Counted from the first letter of the stretch, positions 36,401 through 46,290 are shown. The stretch: 47,965 nt of DNA from Alphaproteobacteria bacterium (GCA_030431615.1 JAUIID010000012.1:1-47965); one strand, 5' to 3'. Notes: generated from the sequence alone by a model not told the origin. Numbers and translations: made by a program.

Positions 36401-36432
36401 CGGCGGCTCAACCGGACTCAGGAAGACGACCA

Positions 36433-37308
36433 ATGGCTTTCCCGACCTTCACCATGCGCCAGCTGCTCGAGGCCGGCGTGCATTTCGGCCACCAGACGCG
36501 GCGCTGGAACCCGCGCATGGAGCCGTACATCTTCGGCGTGCGCAACGGCGTGCACATCCTCGACCTGACGCAGACCGTGCCCCTGATGCACCGCGCCCTG
36601 CAGGCGGTGCGCGATGTGGTCGCCGGCGGCGGCCGCGTGCTTTTCGTCGGCACCAAGCGGCAGGCCCAGGAGCCGATCGCCCGGGCGGCGCAGCGTTGCG
36701 GCCAGTATTACGTCAACCACCGCTGGCTCGGCGGCATGCTGACCAACTGGCGGACCATCTCGAACTCGATCCGCCGACTGCGCGAGCTGGAGAGCCGGCT
36801 GTCCGAGCAGCAGAGCGGCCTGACCAAGAAGGAGCTCCTGCAGCTGAGCCGCGAGCGCAACAAGCTCGAGCAGGCGCTGGGCGGCATCAAGGAGATGGGT
36901 GGCCTGCCCGACATCCTCGTGGTCATCGACACCAACAAGGAGGACATCGCGGTCACCGAGGCGAAGAAGCTCGGTCTGCCGGTGGTGGCCTTCCTCGACA
37001 GCAATTCGAGCCCCGAGCACATCCGCTACCCGGTGCCGGGCAATGACGACGCCAGCCGGGCGATCAATCTCTACTGCGACCTCCTGGTCCAGGCGGTGCT
37101 CGACGGGCTGCAGGCCGAGATGACGGCGAGCGGCATGGATCTCGGCGAGATCGAGCCGATCGAGCCCGAGCTGGCAGAGCCGGAGCTGGCCGAGCAGGAG
37201 CTCACCCAGTCGAACCCGGTGCAGCCGCTGGCCGATGCACCCGAGGAGACCGGCCCCGACGTGGCGCCTGTCGAGGACACGCAGGCGTCCGGTGCCGCCG
37301 CCGGCTGA
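36433..37308 (+). CDS. rpsB: 30S ribosomal protein S2
   Basis: Small-subunit protein, 291 aa. Conserved segments: [20 protein letters not shown] at the start, [53 protein letters not shown] and [12 protein letters not shown]. From about residue 230 an acidic Glu/Pro/Ala tail with repeated [14 protein letters not shown] extends the protein by some 55 residues, as in several alphaproteobacteria but with its own sequence. Followed by tsf after 45 nt. Confidence 0.97.
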   Translation: MAFPTFTMRQLLEAGVHFGHQTRRWNPRMEPYIFGVRNGVHILDLTQTVPLMHRALQAVRDVVAGGGRVLFVGTKRQAQEPIARAAQRCGQYYVNHRWLGGMLTNWRTISNSIRRLRELESRLSEQQSGLTKKELLQLSRERNKLEQALGGIKEMGGLPDILVVIDTNKEDIAVTEAKKLGLPVVAFLDSNSSPEHIRYPVPGNDDASRAINLYCDLLVQAVLDGLQAEMTASGMDLGEIEPIEPELAEPELAEQELTQSNPVQPLADAPEETGPDVAPVEDTQASGAAAG

Positions 37309-37353
37309 GCGGCCGGGCAGGGACGCAGAGACAACACGGATACGGAAGCGATT

Positions 37354-38280
37354 ATGGCTGAGATAACGGCTGCACTGGTCAAGGAGCTGCGCGAGCGGAC
37401 CGGGGCCGGCATGATGGACTGCAAGAAGGTCCTGATCGAGACGTCGGGCAATGTCGAGGAATCGATCGACCTGCTGCGCAAGAAGGGCCTCGCCGCCGCG
37501 GCGAAGAAGGCCGGCCGGACGGCGTCCGAAGGGCTGATCGGCATGGCGCTCGAGGGCAGCGAGGGGGCGCTCGTCGAGGTCAACTCCGAGACCGATTTCG
37601 TCGCCCGCAACGCCGACTTCCAGGCCCTGGTGACGGCGATCACCGGCGAGGCGATCGCCGCCGGCGGCGATGTCGAGACGCTGCGTGCCGCCACCCTGCC
37701 GTCGACCGGCAAGACGGTCGCCGACTCGCTCACCGACGCGATCGGCGTGATCGGCGAGAACATGAACCTGCGCCGGGCCGTGAAGGTCGCGGTGCCGACG
37801 GGCGTCGTCGGCGGCTACCTGCATCAGCAGACGGCCCCCGGTCTCGGCCGGATCGGCGTGCTGGTGGGTGTGGAGTCGACGGGCGACAAGGCGGCGCTGG
37901 CCGAGTTCGGCAAGCAGCTCGCCATGCACATTGCGGCAGCCAACCCGCAGTCGGTCGCCGTCGCCGATCTCGATCCTGCGGTGATCGAGCGCGAGCGTGC
38001 CATCTTCGCCGACCAGGCGCGGGAATCCGGCAAGCCCGAGTCGATCATCGAGAAGATGGTCGAGGGGCGTCTGCGCAAGTTCTACGAGGAGAGCGTGCTG
38101 CTCGAGCAGACCTGGGTCATCGACACCGACAAGAAGGTGAAGGATGCCGTCGCCGATGCCGCCAAGGCGGCAGGTGCACCGGTGCAGGTCACCCGCTTCG
38201 AGCGGCTGGCGCTCGGCGAGGGGATCGTCAAGGAGGAGAGCGATCTCGCTGCCGAGGTCGCCAAGCTGGCAACGGCCTGA
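37354..38280 (+). CDS. tsf: Elongation factor Ts
   Basis: Guanine nucleotide exchange factor for EF-Tu, 308 aa. The UBA-like N-terminal domain ([20 protein letters not shown]), the EF-Tu-contacting [13 protein letters not shown] and the two core repeats ending in [20 protein letters not shown] are all present, giving the standard length. The ATG at 37354 follows GGAAGCG. Part of the near-universal rpsB-tsf-pyrH-frr order. Confidence 0.97.
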   Translation: MAEITAALVKELRERTGAGMMDCKKVLIETSGNVEESIDLLRKKGLAAAAKKAGRTASEGLIGMALEGSEGALVEVNSETDFVARNADFQALVTAITGEAIAAGGDVETLRAATLPSTGKTVADSLTDAIGVIGENMNLRRAVKVAVPTGVVGGYLHQQTAPGLGRIGVLVGVESTGDKAALAEFGKQLAMHIAAANPQSVAVADLDPAVIERERAIFADQARESGKPESIIEKMVEGRLRKFYEESVLLEQTWVIDTDKKVKDAVADAAKAAGAPVQVTRFERLALGEGIVKEESDLAAEVAKLATA

Positions 38281-38329
38281 CGGGGCGTCGAGGGATCGGG
38301 ACACCGTGCATGAGGGGAGTCGTCGGGCG

Positions 38330-39073
38330 ATGAGCGAGGGCGAAGAAACGACGCCACGTTATCGCCGCGTGCTCCTCAAGATGTCGGGCGAGGCGCTGCT
38401 CGGCGATCAGAGCTTCGGCCACGACAGCGAGGTGCTTCGCCAGCTCGCCTCGGAGGTCAAGGCGGCGCACGCGCTCGGCGTCGAGATCTGCATGGTGATC
38501 GGCGGCGGCAACATCATCCGTGGTGCTGCCCTGGCCGGGGCTGGGGTCGAGCGGGCGAGCGCCGACTACATGGGCATGCTCGGCACGGTGATCAACGCGC
38601 TCGCCGTGCAGAGCGTGATCGAGCAGGCCGGGCTCGCCACGCGGGTCATGTCGGCGATCCCGATGTCCTCGATCTGCGAGCCCTATATCCGGCGGCGGGC
38701 GATCCGCCACCTGGAGAAGGGGCGGGTGGTGATCTTCGCCGCCGGCACCGGCAACCCGTTCTTCACCACCGACACGGCGGCGGCCCTGCGGGCGGCGGAG
38801 ATGGGTTGCGACGTGCTGCTCAAGGCGACCCAGGTTGACGGCGTCTACGACGCCGACCCCAAGCGGGACAAGGCGGCGACGCGCTTCGAGCGGTTGAGCT
38901 ATCTCGACGTGCTAGCCAGGGACCTCCGGGTGATGGACGCCTCGGCGATCTCCCTGGCGCGCGAGAGCAACATCCCCATCCTGGTCTTTTCGGTGCATGT
39001 TCCGGGTGCCTTGGCGCGGGTGCTGCGCGGCGAGGGCATGTTCACGATCATCTCGGGTGAGGCGGCAGCATGA
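38330..39073 (+). CDS. pyrH: UMP kinase
   Basis: Phosphorylates UMP to UDP in pyrimidine nucleotide synthesis; a hexameric amino-acid-kinase-fold enzyme regulated by GTP and UTP. The 247-residue product contains [60 protein letters not shown] and [15 protein letters not shown]. The ATG at 38330 has GGGGAG upstream; the frame is open further upstream inside tsf. Its TGA overlaps the frr ATG. Confidence 0.97.
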   Translation: MSEGEETTPRYRRVLLKMSGEALLGDQSFGHDSEVLRQLASEVKAAHALGVEICMVIGGGNIIRGAALAGAGVERASADYMGMLGTVINALAVQSVIEQAGLATRVMSAIPMSSICEPYIRRRAIRHLEKGRVVIFAAGTGNPFFTTDTAAALRAAEMGCDVLLKATQVDGVYDADPKRDKAATRFERLSYLDVLARDLRVMDASAISLARESNIPILVFSVHVPGALARVLRGEGMFTIISGEAAA

Positions 39074-39633
39074 GCGACGAAGAGCCGGATATCGACGACC
39101 TGACGCGGCGCATGGACGGCGCCGTCGAGGCGCTGAGGAAGGAATTTTCTGGCCTGCGCACTGGCCGGGCCTCGGCCAGCCTGCTCGAGCCGATCACGGT
39201 CGACGCCTACGGGGCGTCGATGCCGCTCAACCAGGTGGGCACCATCAACGTGCCGGAGCCCCGGATGATCTCGGTCCAGGTCTGGGACAAGGGCCTGGTG
39301 AAGTCGGTGGAGAAGGCGATCCGCAACTCGGCCCTCGGCCTCAACCCGCAGGTCGATGGCACGCTGATGCGCATTCCCCTGCCGGAGCTCAGCGAGGAGC
39401 GGCGCCAGGAGCTCGTCAAGGTGGCGCATCGCTATGCCGAGCAGGCGCGTGTCGCCATTCGCAACGTGCGCCGCGACGGCATGGACCATCTCAAGCGGAT
39501 GGAGAAGGACGGCGGCCTTTCGCAGGACGACCACAAGGTCTGGGCCGACGAGATACAGGCCCTGACCGACCGGCATGTCGAGCTGGTCAACGACTTATTG
39601 CAGCACAAAGAGAAAGACATCGTCACCGTCTAG
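39070..39633 (+). CDS. frr: Ribosome recycling factor
   Basis: Splits post-termination ribosomes together with EF-G. The 187-residue product has the family layout: long helices with [20 protein letters not shown] at the N-terminus, [20 protein letters not shown], a beta domain ([38 protein letters not shown]) and the long return helix ([20 protein letters not shown]). ATGA overlap with pyrH indicates coupled translation. Confidence 0.97.
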   Translation: MSDEEPDIDDLTRRMDGAVEALRKEFSGLRTGRASASLLEPITVDAYGASMPLNQVGTINVPEPRMISVQVWDKGLVKSVEKAIRNSALGLNPQVDGTLMRIPLPELSEERRQELVKVAHRYAEQARVAIRNVRRDGMDHLKRMEKDGGLSQDDHKVWADEIQALTDRHVELVNDLLQHKEKDIVTV

Positions 39634-39660
39634 TCGGTGACGCCAGCAGCCGGATAGGAC

Positions 39661-40410
39661 GTGTCAGCTCCAGCGCTCCGCTCAGCAACGCCAGCGACCG
39701 GCGCCTCGACGGCACCGGCCCATGTGGCGATCATCATGGACGGCAACCGTCGCTGGGCGAGGGCCCGCGGCATGCCGCCGGTCTTCGGCCACAGGCAGGG
39801 TGCCGATGCCGTGAGGCGCGCCGTCGAGGCCTGCGGCAATCTCGGCGTCCGCTACCTGACCCTCTACGCCTTCTCGAGCGAGAACTGGCAGCGCCCGGCG
39901 GGCGAGGTCACCGAGCTCATGAACCTGCTCCGCTTCTATCTTCGGAAGGAGATCGAGGCGCTGCACAAGAACGGCGTCCGGCTGCGCGTGATCGGCGACC
40001 GTTCGCGGCTGGACCGCGACATCCTCGAGCTGATCGACAATGCGGAGAACCTGACCCGCGAGCATCAGTCGCTCGAGCTGATCGTGGCACTCAACTATGG
40101 CGCCCGTGACGAAATCCTGCGCGCCACGCGGCGGCTGGCGGCGGCTGCGGTGGCCGGAGAGGTGGCGCCCGAGGCGATCGATCAGCAGCAGTTTGCCGCG
40201 GCGCTCGACACGTCGGGCGTGCCCGATCCCGACCTGCTCATCCGCACCTCGGGCGAGCAGCGGATCAGCAATTTCCTGCTCTGGCAGCTGGCCTACACCG
40301 AGTTCGTCTTCCTCGACGTCCACTGGCCGGACTTCAGCGAGGAGCATCTGCGCGGGGCGCTCGAGGAGTTCGGCCGGCGCGAGCGGCGCTATGGCGCCTG
40401 CGCCGGCTGA
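39661..40410 (+). CDS. uppS: Undecaprenyl diphosphate synthase (cis-prenyltransferase)
   Basis: Makes the C55 lipid carrier precursor for peptidoglycan and O-antigen. The 249-residue product carries the diphosphate-binding IIMDGNRRWARARGMPPVFG, HRQGADAVRRAVE, YLTLYAFSSENWQRP and the C-terminal RTSGEQRISNFLLWQLAYTE. GTG 39661 with GGATAGGA upstream gives a slightly long N-terminus; the conserved region begins near residue 20. It overlaps cdsA by 20 nt. Confidence 0.96.
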   Translation: MSAPALRSATPATGASTAPAHVAIIMDGNRRWARARGMPPVFGHRQGADAVRRAVEACGNLGVRYLTLYAFSSENWQRPAGEVTELMNLLRFYLRKEIEALHKNGVRLRVIGDRSRLDRDILELIDNAENLTREHQSLELIVALNYGARDEILRATRRLAAAAVAGEVAPEAIDQQQFAAALDTSGVPDPDLLIRTSGEQRISNFLLWQLAYTEFVFLDVHWPDFSEEHLRGALEEFGRRERRYGACAG

Positions 40411-41215
40411 AGGCAGGGTGCCCGCCGATTTCGCCAAGCGGGCGATCGCCGGTGTCGTGATGGCGCTTGTCGCCGGCCTCGTGATCCTGCAGGACGGCTG
40501 GCTCCTGGTGGCGGTCCTGATGGCCGTGGTCTTCCTAGCCGCGCGCGAATGGGCAAACCTCACACTGAAGGCGAACCCGCCGGCGCATGCTGTTGGTAGC
40601 ACGGTGCTTTTGCCGTTGCTGGCACTCTTCCTGGTGCATCTGGCGGCCGGCATGCCGTGGCTGCTCGGCCTTGGCATTCCAGTGCTCCTGGCGAATGCCT
40701 GGCTCCTGAGCCGCATCGACGGCTGGCCCGAGCGCGGCTGGGTGCTCTTCGGCATGCTCTATCTGGGCGTGCCGGCGGTCTGCCTCCTGGCGCTGCGCGA
40801 TCTGCCCGACGGGCTGCATCTCATGCTCTGGCTGGTGGTGGTCGTGGTCTGCACCGATGTCTTCGCCTATCTGGTCGGCCGCACGGTTGGCGGCCCGAAG
40901 CTGGCGCCCCGCATTAGCCCGGGCAAGACGCGCTCGGGCCTGCTTGGCGGCATTGTCGCGGCGGGGATCGCCGGTGCCCTGCTCGCCGGGCTGACGGGCT
41001 GGGGCCCGGTTTCCGCCGGGCTTTGTGGCGGCGTGCTGGCGCTCGTGGCGCAAGGCGGCGATCTCTTCGAATCCGCCCTCAAGCGGCGCGCCGGGGTCAA
41101 GGACAGCGGCAGCCTGATCCCGGGCCATGGTGGCGTGCTCGACCGGCTCGACGGCTTCCTCTTCGCGGCACCGGTCTTCGCCCTCCTGGTCGCCCTCGAT
41201 CCGGCGGGGTCCTAG
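40391..41215 (+). CDS. cdsA: Phosphatidate cytidylyltransferase
   Basis: Membrane enzyme forming CDP-diacylglycerol, the branch point of phospholipid synthesis. The 274-residue product has about seven membrane segments and the CDP-DAG synthase signature FESALKRRAGVKDSGSLIPG followed by HGGVLDRLDGFLFAAP at the C-terminal end. The ATG at 40391 lies inside the end of uppS. Followed by dxr after 5 nt. Confidence 0.95.
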   Translation: MAPAPAEGRVPADFAKRAIAGVVMALVAGLVILQDGWLLVAVLMAVVFLAAREWANLTLKANPPAHAVGSTVLLPLLALFLVHLAAGMPWLLGLGIPVLLANAWLLSRIDGWPERGWVLFGMLYLGVPAVCLLALRDLPDGLHLMLWLVVVVVCTDVFAYLVGRTVGGPKLAPRISPGKTRSGLLGGIVAAGIAGALLAGLTGWGPVSAGLCGGVLALVAQGGDLFESALKRRAGVKDSGSLIPGHGGVLDRLDGFLFAAPVFALLVALDPAGS

Positions 41216-41220
41216 AGCCG

Positions 41221-42429
41221 ATGGCCGCAGCCGCCCTGCGCCAGCCGCCGAGTGCCGCCGCACCACGCAGCATCACCGTGCTGGGGGCCACGGGCTCGGT
41301 CGGGCGCAGCACGCTGGCGCTGGTCCGGGCCGATCCTGCCGCCTACCGGGTGGTGGCGCTGGTCGGCGGCAGCCGGGCGGAGCCGCTGGCCGCCCTCGCT
41401 CGCGAGGTCGGGGCCGAGCTTGCCGTGATCGCCGAGCCTTCAGCCTATCCGGCGCTGCGGGAAGCGCTCGCGGGCAGCGGGATCGAGGCGGCAGCCGGGC
41501 CTGAAGCGGTTCTGGAGGCGGCGACCCGTCCGGTCGACTGGGTGATGTCGGCGATCGTCGGGGCCGTCGGCCTCGCGCCTACGCTGGAGGCGCTCAGGCG
41601 TGGTCGGATGGTGGCGATCGCCAACAAGGAATGCCTGGTCTCGGCCGGCGGCCTGCTGCTGGCCGCAGCCGAGGAGAGTGGTGCCGTCGTGCTGCCGGTC
41701 GATTCCGAGCACAACGCCATGTTCCAGGCCCTGGCCGGGCATGACCCTGCGGCGGTGGAGCGGCTGATCCTGACCGCCTCGGGCGGGCCGTTTCGGACCT
41801 TCGACCGGGCCGCCATGGCGCAGGTGACGGTCGAGCAGGCGCTGCAACACCCGAACTGGTCGATGGGTGCCAAGATCACCATCGACAGTGCCACGATGAT
41901 GAACAAGGGCCTCGAGCTGATCGAGGCGCATCGGCTCTTCGGGGTGCCGGAACCCCGGATCGAGATCCTGATCCACCCCCAGTCGGTGATCCACAGCCTC
42001 GTCGCCTACCGGGACGGCTCGCAGCTCGCGCAGCTCGGGGTGCCCGACATGCGGGTACCCATCGCGTTCTGCCTCGGCTGGCCGGGACGGCTCGCCGTCG
42101 AGGGGGTGCGGCTCGATCTGGCCACCGTCGGCCGGCTCGACTTCGCCGCCCCGGACGTGGAGCGCTTTCCGGCCCTGCGCCTCGCCCGGAATGCCCTGCG
42201 GGCCGGCGGGACGGTGCCGGCCATGCTGAATGCGGCCAACGAGGTGGCGGTCGAGGCCTTCCTCGAGCGGCGCATCGGCTTCCTCGACATCGCCGCTGTT
42301 GTTGAGCAGGTTTTAATGCAACTGCCGGGTGACGAACCCCGCACGATCGACGATATAAGGGAATGTGACGGCGTGACTCGCAGGGTCGCCCGCAGTGAAG
42401 TCGCGAGGCGTGCCGCCCAGCATGCCTGA
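41221..42429 (+). CDS. dxr: 1-deoxy-D-xylulose 5-phosphate reductoisomerase
   Basis: Second step of the MEP isoprenoid pathway, using NADPH and a divalent metal. The 402-residue product has the cofactor motif VLGATGSVGRSTLALV, IANKECLVSAGGLLL, the metal site VDSEHNAMFQAL, SGGPFRTF, HPNWSMGAKITIDSATMMNK, HPQSVIHSLVAYRDGS and MLNAANEVAVEAFLERRIGF. The ATG at 41221 is the first start after cdsA. Downstream of uppS and cdsA it links isoprenoid and envelope lipid synthesis. Confidence 0.97.
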   Translation: MAAAALRQPPSAAAPRSITVLGATGSVGRSTLALVRADPAAYRVVALVGGSRAEPLAALAREVGAELAVIAEPSAYPALREALAGSGIEAAAGPEAVLEAATRPVDWVMSAIVGAVGLAPTLEALRRGRMVAIANKECLVSAGGLLLAAAEESGAVVLPVDSEHNAMFQALAGHDPAAVERLILTASGGPFRTFDRAAMAQVTVEQALQHPNWSMGAKITIDSATMMNKGLELIEAHRLFGVPEPRIEILIHPQSVIHSLVAYRDGSQLAQLGVPDMRVPIAFCLGWPGRLAVEGVRLDLATVGRLDFAAPDVERFPALRLARNALRAGGTVPAMLNAANEVAVEAFLERRIGFLDIAAVVEQVLMQLPGDEPRTIDDIRECDGVTRRVARSEVARRAAQHA

Positions 42430-42450
42430 GCCCGGATGGAAAGCCGACCC

Positions 42451-43572
42451 ATGGATCTGATCGACCTCGTCGTCAATTATGTCGTGCCGTTCTTGATCAT
42501 CCTCTCGGTGGTGGTCTTCGTGCACGAGTACGGCCACTACTGGGTGGCGCGGCGAAATGGCGTCCGCGTCGAGGTCTTCTCGATCGGCTTCGGACGCGAG
42601 CTCTTCGGCTTCAACGACAGCCATGGCACGCGCTGGAAGTTCAGCGCCATCCCGCTCGGCGGCTACGTGAAGATGCTGGGCGACGCCGACGCGACCAGTG
42701 CGCGACCCGATGCCAACACCGCGTGGCAGGAAGAGAGCTTCCCGGCGAAGCGGGTGTGGCAGCGCATGGCGATCGTCTTCGCCGGACCGGCGGCCAACTT
42801 CATCTTCGCCATCCTCGTGCTCAGCGTGCTCTTCGTCGCCAGCGGCCGGCCCTTCACCCCGGCGGTGGTCGGCGAGGTGCAGGCCGAGAGTCCGGCCGCT
42901 GCTGCGGGGCTGCAGCCCGGCGACCGGATTGCCGCCGTCGACGGCCGGGAGATCGACAGCTTCGAATCGCTGCAGGCGGCAGTGCGCGACCAGGCGGAGG
43001 TGCCGCTCGAGTTCACCGTCGATCGCGACGGTGCCGATTTCACGGTGACGGTGGTTCCGACCCTGCGCGAGATCGAGGACCGGTTCGGCAACGTGCACCG
43101 CGTCGGGCTCGTCGGCATCAGCCGCACGGGTATCGAGTTCCGGCGCAGCAACCCTGCCTATGCGGTCTTCGAGGCCACCGCCGAGACCGGCCGGATGATC
43201 GGCACGACGCTCAAGGCGCTGGGCGAGATGGTGGTGGGCACTCGCGGCACCGAGGAGCTGGGCGGCCCGTTGCGGATAGCCCAGATGTCCGGGACGATCG
43301 CCAAGGACGGCCTGGTGCCGGCGATCTGGTTCACGGCGATTCTTTCGATCAACCTCGGATTGATCAATCTCTTCCCTATCCCGATGCTGGACGGCGGTCA
43401 TCTGGTGCTCTATTCGATCGAGGCCGTGCGTGGCCGGCCGCTCGGCGAGCGCAGCCAGGAGATGGCGTTTCGCGTCGGTCTGGCGATGGTGCTGACCTTG
43501 ATGGTCTTCGCGACGTGGAACGATCTCGTGCAACTGAATGTCGTCAAGTTCGTGACCGGCCTGATCTCATAG
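42451..43572 (+). CDS. rseP: Site-2 membrane metalloprotease RseP
   Basis: Inner-membrane zinc protease that cleaves membrane-bound anti-sigma factors in envelope stress signalling. The 373-residue product has the zinc motif HEYGHYWVARR (HExxH) in the first membrane segment, a single PDZ domain at about residues 130-205 (AAAAGLQPGDRIAAVDGREI) and the third zinc ligand region NLFPIPMLDGGHLVLYSIEA. E. coli RseP has two PDZ domains; one is usual in alphaproteobacteria. ATG 42451 follows GGAAAG; ATG 42436 would add five residues. Confidence 0.95.
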   Translation: MDLIDLVVNYVVPFLIILSVVVFVHEYGHYWVARRNGVRVEVFSIGFGRELFGFNDSHGTRWKFSAIPLGGYVKMLGDADATSARPDANTAWQEESFPAKRVWQRMAIVFAGPAANFIFAILVLSVLFVASGRPFTPAVVGEVQAESPAAAAGLQPGDRIAAVDGREIDSFESLQAAVRDQAEVPLEFTVDRDGADFTVTVVPTLREIEDRFGNVHRVGLVGISRTGIEFRRSNPAYAVFEATAETGRMIGTTLKALGEMVVGTRGTEELGGPLRIAQMSGTIAKDGLVPAIWFTAILSINLGLINLFPIPMLDGGHLVLYSIEAVRGRPLGERSQEMAFRVGLAMVLTLMVFATWNDLVQLNVVKFVTGLIS

Positions 43573-43644
43573 GAGCGGATCGCGCCCGCTCCGATCTGCG
43601 GATTCCGTCACGTCGCGGCACCAAGCAATAAACGGGGGTAGGGG

Positions 43645-46290
43645 ATGAGACGTGCGCTCGGCGTGATCATGAGCGTCTGTTTGCTGCTGGCCGCATCGCT
43701 CGGGCACGAGAGCCAGGCGCAGGTCGAGGACCGGATCCTGGACATCCAGGTCCAGGGCAACGAGCGCATCGAGACGCTGACCGTCGAGAGCTACCTTACC
43801 GTGCGCCGCAACGACCCGTTCACCGCGGACGCGCTCGACCAGTCCCTGCGCAATCTATTCGCCACCGGCCTTTTCGACGACGTGGCGATCGAGCGGTCCG
43901 GCCAGACGCTGATCGTCCGGGTGGTCGAGAACCCGATCATCAATCGCATCGCGTTCGAGGGCAACCGGCGCCTCGACGACGAGGTGCTGGAGGCCGAGGT
44001 GCAACTCCGGCCGCGCGTGGTCTTCACGCAGGCCCGCGTGCAGGCGGCGGTGACCCGCATCCTCGAGCTCTACCGGCGCAACGGCCGCTATGCCGCGAGC
44101 GTCGATCCCAAGATCATCGAGCTCGACCAGAACCGCGTCGATCTGGTCTTCGAGATCGAGGAAGGCCCACTGACCAAGGTCGCGGGCATCAGCTTCATCG
44201 GCAACGAATCCTTCTCGGCCAACACGTTGCGCGGCGTGATCGAGACCAAGGAGGCGGCCTGGTACCGCTTCTTCAGCAGCACGGACACCTACGATCCGGA
44301 CCGCCTGGCGTTCGACCAGGAGCTTCTGCGGCGCTTCTATCTCGAGCGCGGCTATCTCGAGTTCCTGGTGGTCAGCGCGATCGCCGAGCTGACGCCCGAG
44401 GGCGACCGCTTCTTCATCACCTTCACGCTCGAGGAGGGGCCGCAATACACGCTCTCCTCGGTCGATCTCGAGAGCTCGATCCCCGATCTGCCGCTCGACG
44501 CGCTGCGCGAGCTGATCACGCCGAAGGCGGGCGACGTCTACGATGCCACCGAGGTAGAGAAGTCGATCCAGGCGCTGACCGATCGCCTCGGCCAGCTCGG
44601 CTATGCCTTCGCCGAGGTGGATCCGATCACCGAGCTCAATTCCGACGAGCTCCTGGTCGACCTCATCTTCCAGATCAACGAGGGGCCGCGCGTCTATGTC
44701 GAACGGATCGACATCGTCGGCAACGTTCGCACCCTGGACAAGGTGATCCGCCGCGAGTTCCGGCTCGCCGAGGGCGATCCCTACAACCTGGCGCTGCTCC
44801 GCCGCTCCGAGCAGCGGGTCCGCAATCTCGGCTTCTTCGAGACGGTCAACGTCAGGACGGCACGCGGCAGCGCCGCCGACAAGATCGTCATCCTGGTCGA
44901 AGTGGCCGAGCAGTCGACCGGCGAGCTCTCCTTCGGCGCCGGCTTCTCGACCGCCGACGGACCGCTCGGCGACATCCGCCTCGCCGAGCGCAACCTGCTC
45001 GGCACCGGGCAGAGCGTCTCCGCCAACCTCACGATCTCCGGCCGCCGGCAGGACATCATCGTGAGCTACACGCACCCCTATTTCCTCAATCGTGACCTGG
45101 CGGCCGGCTTCGATCTCTTCCTCAGCGAGACCGACTACCAGTCCGAGAGCTCGTTCGACGAGGAGAGCGTTGGCGGCACGTTGCGCGCCGGCTACCCGCT
45201 GACCGAGAATCTCCGCCACGGGGTGCGCTACACGCTGCGCGAGGACGAGATCAGGAACGTCGACAACGACGCCTCGGTGTTCATTCAGGACGAAGAGGGG
45301 ACCTCCGTCACCTCGCTGGTCGGCCAGACCTTCACCTATGACGTCAGGGACACTCGGTTCCTGCCTTCCGAGGGTTACATCGTGCGGCTCGACCAGGACG
45401 TCGCCGGGCTCGGTGGCGACAATCGCTTCCTGCGCAACGACATACGCGGCGACTACTACTATTCGATCTTCCCCGACGTGGTGCTCAATCTCGGCGCCGG
45501 CGCCGGCTATATCCACGGCCTGGGCGACGACGTCGGGCTCTCCAACCGGTTCTTCATCGGCGGCTCGTCGCTGCGCGGCTTCGCCTTCGCCGGCATCGGC
45601 CCGCGCGACAGCGACTCAGAGCTCAGTCCGAGACGAGGCGCTCGGCGGCGGGCCTTGCCGGGCGTGGGTTCCTTCGGCTCGCCGACGATCCGCTTGCCGC
45701 CACAGGGAACGCTTGCGGCCAAGCCGGCCTGCTTCTCCGCGCCGCACAGCACGGGGACGACCCTGGCGATCTTGTCGGTGCAGTACGTGGACCAGGCGCG
45801 CAGGTCTCCCGGATCGGTTGCTCTCCACCGTCGAAGGTCGTGCATGAATGACGGTATGCCTCGACGAGCTGGTGCGACCGATCGAGCCCGGGCTCGAGCT
45901 GCGGATCGTCTCGAGCTCCGTCGGGGAGAGGGACGCGGTACTGCACGACCATCGCCTCGAGCATCAAGTCCGCCGCGAGCACGCCGTAGACGAAGTCCAC
46001 GCGCTGATGGGCGAGCCACGTCGCGTCGTCGGCGTCTGCGGGCGGACGCCCCTTGGGCATCGCCCGCCCGAACGGCTCCACCACGTCGTCCCACATTCGC
46101 TCGTTCCACGGGTCGAGCTCCCGAGCGACCCACTCCGCGTGCTCGGCCTCGCTCGCGAACGGCTCGTCGCGTCTCGGCTTCGGCTCCGCGTGGAGCCGCT
46201 CGAGCAGCGCATGGGCATCGCCGAGGGACGGCACCAGATCTTCCGGCAACGCCGGCAACGCGTCTTCGGACGTCGCGGGCTCGGGCGTGA
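43645..46290 (+). CDS. bamA: Outer membrane assembly factor BamA, C-terminal barrel lost at a foreign junction
   Basis: Omp85 core of the BAM complex. Signal peptide (VCLLLAASLGHESQAQ), five POTRA domains (about residues 27-430; DRILDIQVQGNERIETLTVE opens POTRA1) and the start of the barrel (ELSFGAGFSTADGPLGDIRL) are all convincing. Similarity continues through FFIGGSSLRGFAFAGIGPRD, the L6 (V/L)RGF motif, and ends near residue 657 (about 45,615). From there the frame stays open to 46290 only as a low-complexity Arg/Ala/Pro translation that is antisense to other genes. Roughly 110-150 barrel residues and the C-terminal aromatic signal are missing, so no functional BamA is encoded here. Confidence 0.88.
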   Translation: MRRALGVIMSVCLLLAASLGHESQAQVEDRILDIQVQGNERIETLTVESYLTVRRNDPFTADALDQSLRNLFATGLFDDVAIERSGQTLIVRVVENPIINRIAFEGNRRLDDEVLEAEVQLRPRVVFTQARVQAAVTRILELYRRNGRYAASVDPKIIELDQNRVDLVFEIEEGPLTKVAGISFIGNESFSANTLRGVIETKEAAWYRFFSSTDTYDPDRLAFDQELLRRFYLERGYLEFLVVSAIAELTPEGDRFFITFTLEEGPQYTLSSVDLESSIPDLPLDALRELITPKAGDVYDATEVEKSIQALTDRLGQLGYAFAEVDPITELNSDELLVDLIFQINEGPRVYVERIDIVGNVRTLDKVIRREFRLAEGDPYNLALLRRSEQRVRNLGFFETVNVRTARGSAADKIVILVEVAEQSTGELSFGAGFSTADGPLGDIRLAERNLLGTGQSVSANLTISGRRQDIIVSYTHPYFLNRDLAAGFDLFLSETDYQSESSFDEESVGGTLRAGYPLTENLRHGVRYTLREDEIRNVDNDASVFIQDEEGTSVTSLVGQTFTYDVRDTRFLPSEGYIVRLDQDVAGLGGDNRFLRNDIRGDYYYSIFPDVVLNLGAGAGYIHGLGDDVGLSNRFFIGGSSLRGFAFAGIGPRDSDSELSPRRGARRRALPGVGSFGSPTIRLPPQGTLAAKPACFSAPHSTGTTLAILSVQYVDQARRSPGSVALHRRRSCMNDGMPRRAGATDRARARAADRLELRRGEGRGTARPSPRASSPPRARRRRSPRADGRATSRRRRLRADAPWASPARTAPPRRPTFARSTGRAPERPTPRARPRSRTARRVSASAPRGAARAAHGHRRGTAPDLPATPATRLRTSRARA
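45610..45625. other. Junction between alphaproteobacterial and unrelated DNA
   Basis: To the left the plus strand encodes BamA up to GIGPRDSD. To the right the minus strand is coding and the plus-strand continuation is not. The minus-strand lipoprotein reading on the right also reaches this point without its own stop in its better frame. Two unrelated genes broken at one point is the mark of a chimeric join; no IS, att or tRNA sequence is visible. Confidence 0.75.

Noticed and set aside
42313-43533. 406-aa minus-strand frame opposite rseP
   Set aside because: Shadow of rseP.
45650-46290. C-terminal half of the BamA frame as a genuine new domain
   Set aside because: It is Arg/Ala/Pro-rich noise antisense to a lipoprotein gene with proper signal peptide; no domain or barrel strands.
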